From Aquimarina atlantica (lineage in GTDB: Bacteria > Bacteroidota > Bacteroidia > Flavobacteriales > Flavobacteriaceae), in contig NZ_AQRA01000006.1 in assembly GCF_000626715.1 (NCBI RefSeq), forward strand, positions 434,001-498,000: a DNA stretch of 64,000 nucleotides, in the 5' to 3' direction. A program made the position numbers and the translations under genes. Each line of letters opens with the position of its first letter. The stretch's first letter is position 1. Below the pieces are notes generated by a model, which searched no databases, was not told the DNA's origin, and was given only the letters and a program-made list of their open reading frames with translations. This document shows positions 53,088-60,557 of this stretch, in pieces.

Positions 53088-53600
53088 ATGATCACTGATA
53101 AAAGTTTTGAAACAGAGAGGCTAATACTTAAACAAACCTCGGAAGAAGATGCAGAATTTATATTTCAATTATTGAATACCCCAAAATGGCTAAAATATAT
53201 TGGAGATAGAAATGTGAAGACCATCGAATATTCAAAAGAATATATTAGAAATAAAATAACACCTCAATTTAAAAGACTTGGATATGGGTGTTATACTGTG
53301 ATAAGAAAATCAGATAATGCCAAAATTGGTACGTGTGGACTTTACGATAGAGATGGATTAGAAGGTATTGATATTGGATATGCTTTTTTACCTGATTATG
53401 AGGGAAAAGGGTATGCTTTTGAATCAGCAAGCAAACTAAAAAATGTAGCTTTTAAAGTTTTCGGACTAAAAACCATATATGCAATTACTGCCCAAAATAA
53501 TAACCCTTCTCAAAATTTATTACTAAAATTAGGATTAGAATTTGATAAAAAAGTTATACTTCCAAATGGTAATGAAGAGTTATTATTATACAAAACCTAA
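53088..53600 (+). CDS. GNAT-family N-acetyltransferase
   Basis: 170 aa of the RimJ/RimL-like type: FETERLILKQTSEEDAEFI at the front, IGTCGLYDRDGLEGIDIGYAFLPDYEGKGYAFESA with the acetyl-CoA loop (EGKGYA in place of Q/RxxGxG/A), and AITAQNNNPSQNLLLKLGLEF near the C-terminus. Acetylates an amine on a protein, amino acid or antibiotic; target unknown. Monocistronic by spacing. Confidence 0.92.
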   Translation: MITDKSFETERLILKQTSEEDAEFIFQLLNTPKWLKYIGDRNVKTIEYSKEYIRNKITPQFKRLGYGCYTVIRKSDNAKIGTCGLYDRDGLEGIDIGYAFLPDYEGKGYAFESASKLKNVAFKVFGLKTIYAITAQNNNPSQNLLLKLGLEFDKKVILPNGNEELLLYKT

Positions 53601-53635
53601 AGAAATAACCCGATCTAAAAAAACTAAATCCTAAT

Positions 53636-53701
53636 CTGTGTTTTGTATAAACATTCCAACGATAGGTGTATAAAGGTGTCTTAACATCAATATTACCTTT
53701 G
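53636..53701 (+). promoter_or_regulatory. 36-nt element copy C with -7 box of the SRPBCC gene
   Basis: 53636-53671, 29/36 identical to copy A. After exactly 22 bases is TACCTTTG (53694-53701), a good match to the Bacteroidota -7 consensus, and the ATG at 53724 follows 22 bases later. Element plus -7 box spacing is the same as in copy A to the base. Confidence 0.65.
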
Positions 53702-53723
53702 TTTATACATTAAAAACAATTAG

Positions 53724-54149
53724 ATGATGCAATCAGAACAACAAGTAACTATAGGAATTAATACTACTCCAGAACAAGCCTGGGAGGTTATAAAATCAGG
53801 AAAAGATGTACATAAATGGTTGTCAGAGGTAATAAAATCATGCGAACTCTTCGATAACATCAGAGTTTGTAGAACAGATTATGGAACTATTACCGAAAAG
53901 ATTCTTAAAATAGATCATGAACATATGGAATTCAAGTTCGTTTTTTTAGAACAAGACATGATCCCTAATATAGAGCATTTAACTACTTATGTGAAAATAA
54001 TATCAGATATACATGGTAAAGCATTAGTAAATTATAAATGGACATTTGATGCCATTGATGATGTTTCAGAAAGTCAGGCAAAAGAAGTATTAAAAGGCAT
54101 GGGAGAAATGGGGATAAAAAGTCTTGAAGCTTATATACTATCTAATTGA
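53724..54149 (+). CDS. SRPBCC-domain protein
   Basis: 141 aa. START/Bet v1-like fold expected from VTIGINTTPEQAWEVIKSGKDVHKWL, then YGTITEKILKIDHEHMEFKF and a long C-terminal helix (SQAKEVLKGMGEMGIKSLEAYI). Such proteins bind small hydrophobic ligands or act as cyclases; no ligand evident. A start two codons later is not possible, but MMQ offers either Met. Expression probably depends on the 36-nt element upstream. Confidence 0.85.
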   Translation: MMQSEQQVTIGINTTPEQAWEVIKSGKDVHKWLSEVIKSCELFDNIRVCRTDYGTITEKILKIDHEHMEFKFVFLEQDMIPNIEHLTTYVKIISDIHGKALVNYKWTFDAIDDVSESQAKEVLKGMGEMGIKSLEAYILSN

Positions 54150-54240
54150 ATTTGTAGAAAAAGTCACTTAAAAAATGAGGCAAATAATCAACTTTGCCAT
54201 GTTTTTCTTCTAGGTTTTTAAGTGATGTTACACCAAACAT
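54142..54240 (-). pseudogene. possible C-terminal relic on the minus strand
   Basis: Minus-strand text reading CQIIISGVFSQFSIP before the only ATG (54240), then MFGVTSLKNLEEKHGKV and DYLPHFLSDFFYKFN to a stop at 54144. It looks like the end of a protein whose front is lost (a stop lies upstream in frame). It overlaps the end of the SRPBCC gene by 8 bases. Not recognised. The rest of 54241-54608 has no supported gene. Confidence 0.25.
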
Positions 54241-54608
54241 AGGGATAGAGAACTGGGAAAAGACACCTGATATGATGATTTGACAGTTTGTAAAACAGGA
54301 TAAGTTCTGTTAGAAAAAGAATTGGTCATACTTAAGAGCAAAAAACACTTTTTTAACAAAAGAATATATTCAGATTGTTTTGAGGAAAGAAAGCTAAAGT
54401 AAAGTGTTTCGGCAGTTATTGCTTGGTAATAGTCTAAATTTTAGTTTCCTATATTACCTCTATTTTTTGTGAAATCAAGTATGTATTGTTCTAACAATAT
54501 CGTATTGTCTTTAAAATCATTAAGCGAAATTGGGATTTGAACCCTATACGTTATTAGAGTTTAAAAATAAATAGGGGAGTGATGTGACTATATTTGATTC
54601 TTTTAACT

Positions 54609-55301
54609 TTAAAATTTTATATTTTTTTTCACTCCAATTAATAACAGCCATAGGCAAATTCCTACTTCACCTATAGTTGCAGGTATTATTAAGATTCTAG
54701 TATCTACAACATCATAATAGTTAGAGAAAATTGTTCCACCAAAAACATCTATCAAGTAAGTGATACAACCTAACATTAAAAAAATACCTAAAACCCTGGG
54801 AAGAAAGCCTGATTTGAAAACAAGATACCCAAATGGAAACAACCAGAGTCCCCAAAATACCTGGGCCAAAAAAAAGCCATTATAAAATCTTTTAAAGATA
54901 TTTATTACTTTTGAACCGATTTCCTTGGTATCATGAACATTTGATTGATTGTAGTTTTTTAACAACTCTAGAATGTCAAACTGATCTAATAATAAAGTAT
55001 AGGAAAAAGGAATACTTATTAAGGCAAATACTACCATAAATACTGCATGATCTTTATTTACAGGACTTAATAACTTATAAAGTGTTAGTGGTAATAAAAT
55101 AAAACTAAGGTGGACCAATACTCCTATTAAAATTCCTGTTCTAAAGAGTAATTCGTTTGATATCAAATTGTTTATGGTCTCCTCCTCATTGTTAAAAACT
55201 ACAATCTTTGAAGGAATATACTCCATATATAAAACGCTAAATACTACTACGAGCAGATAGTAAAAGCCTGCCTTTCGGGCTAATTTTTTACTTGGATTCA
55301 T
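54609..55301 (-). CDS. DUF4386 family membrane protein (second copy)
   Basis: 230 aa, about six membrane segments; family features KLARKAGFYYLLVVVFSVLYMEYIPSKIVVFNN and FLAQVFWGLWLFPFGYLVFKSG mirror the 24008-24706 product. It follows a Crp-type gene on the same strand, 188 bases apart. In the other locus the order is reversed (DUF4386 first). Function unknown. Confidence 0.87.
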   Translation of the reverse strand: MNPSKKLARKAGFYYLLVVVFSVLYMEYIPSKIVVFNNEEETINNLISNELLFRTGILIGVLVHLSFILLPLTLYKLLSPVNKDHAVFMVVFALISIPFSYTLLLDQFDILELLKNYNQSNVHDTKEIGSKVINIFKRFYNGFFLAQVFWGLWLFPFGYLVFKSGFLPRVLGIFLMLGCITYLIDVFGGTIFSNYYDVVDTRILIIPATIGEVGICLWLLLIGVKKNIKF

Positions 55302-55489
55302 TAATATTTAATTGACTTATAACTTATGATTATTTCTGGTAGATTTTTCATGAACATTTCTAAAATTAACTACTTACTTGTCAATTTTTTCAAAAGGTAA
55401 TTCATAAAACTACTTTGCGAATATAGGTTTAACTATACGCAAGTTAGATAGACAAATGTCTATAAATGTAATTTATGCAATCGAAGTTA

Positions 55490-56068
55490 TTATTTTCGTA
55501 TCCTACTCAAATGTCTAGGAGTGATCCCAATATAAGAAGCTATATATCTTAATGGTACATTTTTGATTATGTTAGGGTTATTTGAAGCAAATTTATGATA
55601 TAACTGTTCTGCCGTTAGATTGACTAAATCCCAACTACGTTGTCTTTCTTCTTCTAATAGCTTTTCAAAAAGTATAGTGGTATATTTTTTTTGGGTGATG
55701 CTTTCATTAGCCGATTCCTCTATATCCTTACGATTTATACGAAGAAGCTCACAATCTGTGATACATTGTAAATTTTCGTTACTTACCGTTTGATTCATGA
55801 AATGAAAGTAAGATGTAAAAAAGCGGGGACCATTATTTAGATCTGTTGTTATTTCTTCTTGATCTTCATTTAGATGAAAGTTTCGTAAGTGCCCAGAAAC
55901 TATAAAGTTGTGATATAAAGGGATATTTCCAGCAGCTTCCAGTATTGTTCCCTTCTTTAAAAATACCGGTTGAAATGTTTTTTCGATAAGTTTTTTGTCA
56001 CGCTCTGGCAAAACAATAATATTATTAATGTAATCATAAAAAACTTGATAATAATGCTGCACAACCAA
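55490..56068 (-). CDS. Crp/Fnr-family transcription regulator (second)
   Basis: 192 aa: beta-roll sensor with PVFLKKGTILEAAGNIPLYHNFIVSG, a helix with NENLQCITDCELLRIN, and C-terminal winged helix VPLRYIASYIGITPRHLSRIRK, which ends the protein abruptly. No iron-sulfur Cys. Paralogue of the 23383-23964 regulator; both end with the ASY(L/I)GIT...LSRIRK recognition helix. Partner is the DUF4386 gene downstream. Confidence 0.9.
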   Translation of the reverse strand: MVVQHYYQVFYDYINNIIVLPERDKKLIEKTFQPVFLKKGTILEAAGNIPLYHNFIVSGHLRNFHLNEDQEEITTDLNNGPRFFTSYFHFMNQTVSNENLQCITDCELLRINRKDIEESANESITQKKYTTILFEKLLEEERQRSWDLVNLTAEQLYHKFASNNPNIIKNVPLRYIASYIGITPRHLSRIRK

Positions 56069-56220
56069 ATAAGTTATTATTTATAGAATTTTGGATAAAA
56101 ATAATGAATATTCTGTCAATAGTATTTTACAAACTATTCGGTTAACACTTTTCTTAGCTGCAAACTGTTAACCGATTAATATCATATAATATCAATTCTT
56201 ATGATGGTCTAAAAACTACA

Positions 56221-56252
56221 AAACCTTGTTAATCTCATGATTAACAAGGTTT
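56221..56252 (-). terminator. terminator of tRNA-Pro(TGG)
   Basis: AAACCTTGTTAATC and GATTAACAAGGTTT form a perfect 14-bp stem with loop TCAT; on the minus strand it is followed by TTTTGTAGTTTTTAG. It lies 15 bases past the tRNA 3' end, so is a rho-independent terminator. Confidence 0.8.
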
Positions 56253-56266
56253 AATATTAATTTTAG

Positions 56267-56341
56267 TCGGGGTGGCAGGATTCGAACCTGCGACCTCCGC
56301 GTCCCAAACGCGGCGCGATAACCGGGCTACGCTACACCCCG
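56267..56341 (-). tRNA. tRNA-Pro (anticodon TGG)
   Basis: 75 nt. Acceptor CGGGGTG/CACCCCG, D stem GCG/CGC, anticodon stem CCGCG/CGCGG with loop TTTGGGA (anticodon TGG), T arm GCAGG-TTCGAAT-CCTGC, discriminator A; CCA not encoded. All stems pair fully. Confidence 0.97.
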
Positions 56342-56450
56342 AGGTGTATATTTCCCTTTTGAGGGTGCAAATATAGACAAATCATTTAAAATAAAACCAA
56401 ATTATAGTATAAAGTAAAGAATTTTTTATTCCTTGTTTTAAAAATGAGAA

Positions 56451-56486
56451 AAAACCCTTCTTATACCTTGACATAAAAAGGGTTTT
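56451..56486 (-). terminator. terminator of the NTF2-like gene
   Basis: AAAACCCTT/AAGGGTTTT stem (9 bp, 18-base loop) beginning 17 bases after the stop at 56503; minus-strand T-run follows. Confidence 0.65.
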
Positions 56487-56502
56487 ACATAGGTATGGGG
56501 TA

Positions 56503-56859
56503 TTATGCGTGATAATATCGTTCTCTATAAATTTTCCCATCTTTCCACTCGGTAACAACAGTCTGTTCAGAAAGCATAGTACTACCATCTTTTAGCTTTA
56601 ATTCCATTACAGCATCATAAAAAGAATGATTTCCATTAATGGCATAATTGTTAACATCATACCTAATAAATTCTGAAAGCTGATTATCTATAAAATCCTG
56701 CTCAAACTTAAGATTAAAGGCTTTTCCTTTTTTGGGAGCATCATTGGCTTCTTTTAATTCTACATCATCATGTAAGTAAGTGTCCATAGCTTCAATAAAA
56801 GCACCTTTTGACAATAATTCGTGAACGTGTTTAAGATTTTTTTCGATTGTATTTTCCAT
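56503..56859 (-). CDS. NTF2-like (SnoaL-like) small protein
   Basis: 118 aa, cone-shaped NTF2 fold predicted from HVHELLSKGAFIEAMDTYLHDDVELKEAN, a central helix FEQDFIDNQLSEFIRYDVNN and beta strands SFYDAVMELKLKDGSTMLSE, QTVVTEWKDGKIYRERYY. No signal peptide. Such proteins are ligand-binding or enzymes (isomerase/polyketide cyclase). Single gene with its own terminator, 163 bases after the tRNA-Pro 5' end. Confidence 0.85.
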   Translation of the reverse strand: MENTIEKNLKHVHELLSKGAFIEAMDTYLHDDVELKEANDAPKKGKAFNLKFEQDFIDNQLSEFIRYDVNNYAINGNHSFYDAVMELKLKDGSTMLSEQTVVTEWKDGKIYRERYYHA

Positions 56860-57235
56860 GTTTATTTTATTTTTTAGAGTTAACTATTTGTTTTGTATTT
56901 GATGGTGTAAAGATGCAACGATACTTGTTTTCTAAAAATGTAGTTTTTCCCTTACCTCTTGTCAATTTTTCCCGAGAAGAACATTTATGATGTTGTTGAG
57001 TCAAAAACGGTGATTATGTATCAAATTTCTTAGAAAAAAATAAGGTGTAAATGTATTAGTGTCGGGATGTTTTTATAAGCATGATTTTTTTTAGTTTTTA
57101 TAAAAAAATAAAGCCCTTGTTTAATGATTAAACCAGAGCTAGATCGTATCTTTATGGGCCAAAAGAAGCTTCTGGGAAAATAGTCTTTTTTTCATGTTTG
57201 TAACCTGTGTTACTAACTATTATTATGCTGAAAAT

Positions 57236-57243
57236 TATCTTTG
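57236..57243 (+). promoter_or_regulatory. -7 box of the cydAB operon
   Basis: TATCTTTG fits TAnnTTTG and is 29 bases before the cydA ATG. A clear -33 TTTG at the usual distance is lacking. In the rest of 56860-57235 I see no coding frame or RNA gene. Confidence 0.4.
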
Positions 57244-57272
57244 TAAAACTGAAGGTTTAAAAAACAGATCTT

Positions 57273-58574
57273 ATGGAAAATCTTGATGCGGCAAGACTCC
57301 AAATGGCATTTACTCTAATATTTCATATTGTTTTTGCTTGTATTGGTATGGTCATGCCCTTTTTTATGGTAGTATCTCACTATAAGTGGTTAAAAACACG
57401 TGATCAGGTATATTTAACTCTAACTAAATCATGGCAAAAAGGAGTAGCAATATTTTTTGTTACAGGTGCAGTTTCGGGTACCGCATTATCTTTTGAACTG
57501 GGATTACTTTGGCCCGAGTTTATGAAACATGCCGGACCGATTATCGGAATGCCTTTTTCGTTAGAAGGAGCAGCTTTTTTTGTAGAAGCAATAGCCTTAG
57601 GTTTTTATTTATACGGATGGGGTAAACTACCAGAGAGATTTCATTGGATAACCGGAATTATTATTGGTTTATCGGGGGTCGCATCAGGAATTTTGGTAGT
57701 TGCCGCTAACGGGTGGATGAATGCTCCAACAGGATTTGAATATATAGACGGGAAATTCTTAAATATAGATCCGGTTCAGGCCATGTTAAACCCTGCCTGG
57801 TTTACACAAGCTTTGCATATGACATTGGCAGCTTTTACAGCTACTGGTTTTGCTGTTGCTGGAGTTCATGCATACCAGGTATACCGAAAAAGAAAAGTAG
57901 AATTACATAAAAAAGCATTTAAGATAGCGATAACATTTGGAGCAATAGCAGCAATATTGCAGCCGATTAGTGGTGATATTTCTGCTAAAGATATTGCAGA
58001 ACGACAACCTGTAAAACTTGCAGCTATGGAGGCGCACTATAATACCGAAAAAGGTGCTCCTTTATATATCGGTGGGATAGTAGATGCAGAAAAACAAGAA
58101 GTGAACTATAAAATAGCAATCCCGGGAATGTTATCATTTCTCGCTTTTTCTGATTTTGAAGCCGAAGTTAAAGGATTAAATGATTTTCCCGAGGATGAAC
58201 GACCTAATGTACCTATGGTACATTATGCATTTCAGATCATGGTAGGAATCGGCACTCTTTTACTTTTTGCAGGAATTCTATATTTTATATCATTAAAAAA
58301 GAAAAAATGGTTTACTAGTCATAAGTATTGGCTACTATTTGTGTTATTGGCTCCAATGGGATTTATTGCATTAGAAGCAGGGTGGATCGTTACAGAAGTA
58401 GGAAGACAACCCTGGATAATTCATAACATTATGAAAACTAAAGATGCAGTAACTCCTATGCCCGGTATTGTGTTTAGCTTCTATACTTATGTTGTTGTAT
58501 ATCTTACCTTATCAATTGCTGTTACCTGGTTGATGCTTAGACAAATAAAAGTTTTAAATAATTCAAATCATTAA
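57273..58574 (+). CDS. cydA: cytochrome bd ubiquinol oxidase subunit I
   Basis: 433 aa, inner membrane, nine segments. Haem ligand His18 in FTLIFHIVFACIGM, SLEGAAFFVEAIALGFYLYGW with the proton-channel Glu residues, NPAWFTQALHMTLAAF with the haem b558 His, and GWIVTEVGRQPWIIH near the C-terminus. The Q loop is of the short type seen outside Enterobacteria. Reduces O2 to water with quinol electrons; high oxygen affinity. The cydB start is 2 bases after the stop. Confidence 0.95.
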   Translation: MENLDAARLQMAFTLIFHIVFACIGMVMPFFMVVSHYKWLKTRDQVYLTLTKSWQKGVAIFFVTGAVSGTALSFELGLLWPEFMKHAGPIIGMPFSLEGAAFFVEAIALGFYLYGWGKLPERFHWITGIIIGLSGVASGILVVAANGWMNAPTGFEYIDGKFLNIDPVQAMLNPAWFTQALHMTLAAFTATGFAVAGVHAYQVYRKRKVELHKKAFKIAITFGAIAAILQPISGDISAKDIAERQPVKLAAMEAHYNTEKGAPLYIGGIVDAEKQEVNYKIAIPGMLSFLAFSDFEAEVKGLNDFPEDERPNVPMVHYAFQIMVGIGTLLLFAGILYFISLKKKKWFTSHKYWLLFVLLAPMGFIALEAGWIVTEVGRQPWIIHNIMKTKDAVTPMPGIVFSFYTYVVVYLTLSIAVTWLMLRQIKVLNNSNH

Positions 58575-58576
58575 AT

Positions 58577-59599
58577 ATGCTATACGTTGTATTATTCTTT
58601 TTAATCTTTTCCCTGTATCTCTATGTGGTTTTGGGTGGAGCAGATTATGGAGCTGGGATTGTAGAGCTTTTTTCATCAGAAGAAAATCAGAAGATTACCA
58701 AGAAAACTATTTATCGTGTCATGGGACCCGTTTGGGAAGCTAACCATATTTGGATTATTATTTTGATTGTGATTCTGTGGATAGCATTTCCAGTGTATTA
58801 TAATATCCTGGTAGTGAGTTTACATATCCCGCTTACTATAATATTATTAGGAGTTACCCTAAGAGGAGTAGCTTTTGTATTCAGACATTATGATGCTATT
58901 ATTGATAACTCTCAGAAGTTATACGATAATATGTTTAAAATTTCTAGCTTGATAACCCCGATATTTTTAGGAATGGTATTCGGGGCATTGATTAGTGGCG
59001 AAATACGTATAGTAGATGATATTAGTTCTTTAACATTTTATGAAGCATTTGTACAACCTTGGTTTAATGTATTTAGCATATTGGTTGGGTTGTTTTTTGC
59101 AGCGCTTTGTGCATTTTTATCTTCAGTTTTACTAATAGGAGAATCAAAAGAAGGAAACGAAAACATCTATATTAGAAAATCTGCAATTGCTACAATTATT
59201 GTTTTTGTTGTAGGACTGTTAACCTTTGGATACGGATACATTGTCGAGAATGTATTTGTACAGGAATTTATGAAAAACCCTATTACAATAATTTCGGTTG
59301 CACTTTCTGCTTTTCTGTTATTTCCCTTATGGAAAACAATCAAAAAAGGAAATACGGTTTGGAGTAGGTTTTTTGCTGGATTACAGGTGTTTTTAATTTT
59401 GTCGGCGGTTTTAATTTCTCATTATCCAGATATAATAATTACCCAAACAGGAAGCGTTAGTTTAATAGAAAATATAGCACCAGATAGTGTTATTAATGTT
59501 TTAGGGATATCTCTTATCATTGGTGGGACAGTCATTTTGCCAGGATTATTTCATTTGTTAAAATCATTTAAAATGATCAAAATTCTAGAAAGAGATTAA
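58577..59599 (+). CDS. cydB: cytochrome bd ubiquinol oxidase subunit II
   Basis: 340 aa, eight membrane segments; YVVLGGADYGAGIVELF (Asp in the proton path), MGPVWEANHIWIIILIVILWIAFP and RGVAFVFRHYD are family text. Forms the pseudosymmetric dimer with CydA. No cydX-like short frame directly follows, and no cydDC exporter is present in the window. Confidence 0.95.
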   Translation: MLYVVLFFLIFSLYLYVVLGGADYGAGIVELFSSEENQKITKKTIYRVMGPVWEANHIWIIILIVILWIAFPVYYNILVVSLHIPLTIILLGVTLRGVAFVFRHYDAIIDNSQKLYDNMFKISSLITPIFLGMVFGALISGEIRIVDDISSLTFYEAFVQPWFNVFSILVGLFFAALCAFLSSVLLIGESKEGNENIYIRKSAIATIIVFVVGLLTFGYGYIVENVFVQEFMKNPITIISVALSAFLLFPLWKTIKKGNTVWSRFFAGLQVFLILSAVLISHYPDIIITQTGSVSLIENIAPDSVINVLGISLIIGGTVILPGLFHLLKSFKMIKILERD

Positions 59600-59861
59600 T
59601 ACATAATATGTCACCCGACAATTTTTTTGAAAAGTACTTTATTTTAATTACTTCTTGTATTTCTATACCGTTTTTATCCTAAAAAAAAACATAGGTGTTT
59701 CCTGATGTAGTGGATTTAAAATGGGTTCATGAATTCTAACTTTTTTAGGAATTATTTTTTGGCGTCTCATAATTTGAGATCATCACATAGTAGTTTTACC
59801 AAAGTTTTCAATAGGAAGCAACTTTTAAAAAATAATGTTTAATTAAAATTCAATCAAAAAA

Positions 59862-60008
59862 ATGAGAAATTTAACAGGTAAGGAATTAAGAGAAACTAAC
59901 GGGGGAATAGATGGTTTAGCTGCAGCTTTGGCTGAGATAGCAAGACAAATGGAAGCAATTAAGAAATTAGGGACGTTAACAGGAACTACCGATGATATAC
60001 ATAACTAG
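59862..60008 (+). CDS. 48-aa double-glycine leader peptide (bacteriocin-like precursor 1)
   Basis: MRNLTGKELRETNGG is a 15-residue leader with the double-glycine cut site, followed by a 33-residue core IDGLAAALAEIARQMEAIKK-LGTLTGTTDDIHN: an amphipathic Ala/Ile/Leu helix and no Cys. A-rich upstream region (AATCAAAAAA) as in Bacteroidota translation starts. GG leaders are cleaved by peptidase-containing ABC exporters (C39). The next gene is a second GG-leader peptide. No transporter gene lies in the window, so export must use proteins encoded elsewhere. Confidence 0.7.
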   Translation: MRNLTGKELRETNGGIDGLAAALAEIARQMEAIKKLGTLTGTTDDIHN

Positions 60009-60041
60009 TATAGTGTATACTTGGATCTAAAATTTTTGACT

Positions 60042-60245
60042 ATGAAAGATTTACAAAAATTAGGAAAGCCTTTGAGTAAGACTCAACAAAAGGAAATAAA
60101 AGGAGGAGCAGCAAGAATTCCAATTGGTGATATTAATGATTGCATGTTTCCATTAGCACCGCCGCCACCAGGATGTAACTGGCATATTGATATGAAAGCA
60201 TGTACGGCAAAACTGGTTTGTCTGGATCTCATTGAAATAAGATAA
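60042..60245 (+). CDS. 67-aa double-glycine leader peptide with four-Cys core (precursor 2)
   Basis: A 22-residue leader beginning MKDLQKLGKPLSKTQQ and ending KEIKGG, of the type seen in Bacteroidota bacteriocin-like precursors. The 45-residue core starts AARIPIGDINDC and has FPLAPPPPGCNW and four Cys (two pairs possible), so it is a candidate disulfide- or enzyme-modified RiPP. No modifying enzyme is nearby. The ATG at 60042 is preferred to TTG 60021. A rho-independent terminator follows 7 bases after the stop, suggesting that both peptides share one mRNA. Confidence 0.75.
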   Translation: MKDLQKLGKPLSKTQQKEIKGGAARIPIGDINDCMFPLAPPPPGCNWHIDMKACTAKLVCLDLIEIR

Positions 60246-60251
60246 TTTCAC

Positions 60252-60284
60252 AAAGGCTATCAAAATAACTTGATAGCCTTTTTT
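60252..60284 (+). terminator. terminator of the GG-peptide unit
   Basis: AAAGGCTATCAA/TTGATAGCCTTT perfect 12-bp stem, six-base loop AATAAC, followed by TTT. Starts 7 bases after the peptide stop. Confidence 0.85.
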
Positions 60285-60442
60285 AATTCGTTTTTGTCAC
60301 AAACATCGCTTTAAAAAAAGTTTAAGAATGTAGTTGAATATGTTTGAAGGCAAGATGAAATGGTTATAAAAAGTTTTGCATTTTAGTTTATAATCGATCC
60401 CTAAAAATTAGAATAAAAAGTTATATTTGCACTCTTATTTTT

Positions 60443-60517
60443 CGGGATGTGGCGCAGTCCGGTTAGCGTACACGGCTGGGGGCCGTGTGGTCGCAGGTTC
60501 AAATCCTGTCATCCCGA
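60443..60517 (+). tRNA. tRNA-Pro (anticodon GGG)
   Basis: 75 nt. Acceptor CGGGATG/CATCCCG, D stem GCG/CGT, anticodon stem CACGG/CCGTG with loop CTGGGGG (anticodon GGG), T arm GCAGG-TTCAAAT-CCTGT with one G-T pair, discriminator A; CCA not encoded. Confidence 0.96.
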
Positions 60518-60523
60518 CATCAC

Positions 60524-60552
60524 AAAAGAGGTTCTGATAAAGAATCTCTTTT
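60524..60552 (+). terminator. terminator of tRNA-Pro(GGG), perhaps bidirectional
   Basis: AAAAGAGGTTC/GAATCTCTTTT stem of 11 pairs (one G-T) with loop TGATAAA, then TT. Lies 7 bases after the tRNA and 6 bases before the end of the convergent DUF255 gene, so it may serve both. Confidence 0.75.
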
Positions 60553-60557
60553 TTATT

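Noticed and set aside
54525..54545. GGGATTTGAACCC, resembling a tRNA T-arm on the minus strand (possible tRNA fragment or att site)
   Set aside because: Only four of five stem pairs form, no anticodon or acceptor arm is present nearby, and it does not match either tRNA-Pro in the window.
56382..56588. Minus-strand 68-codon frame overlapping the NTF2-like gene end
   Set aside because: It overlaps the 3' end of the better supported NTF2-like gene and the terminator stem-loop.
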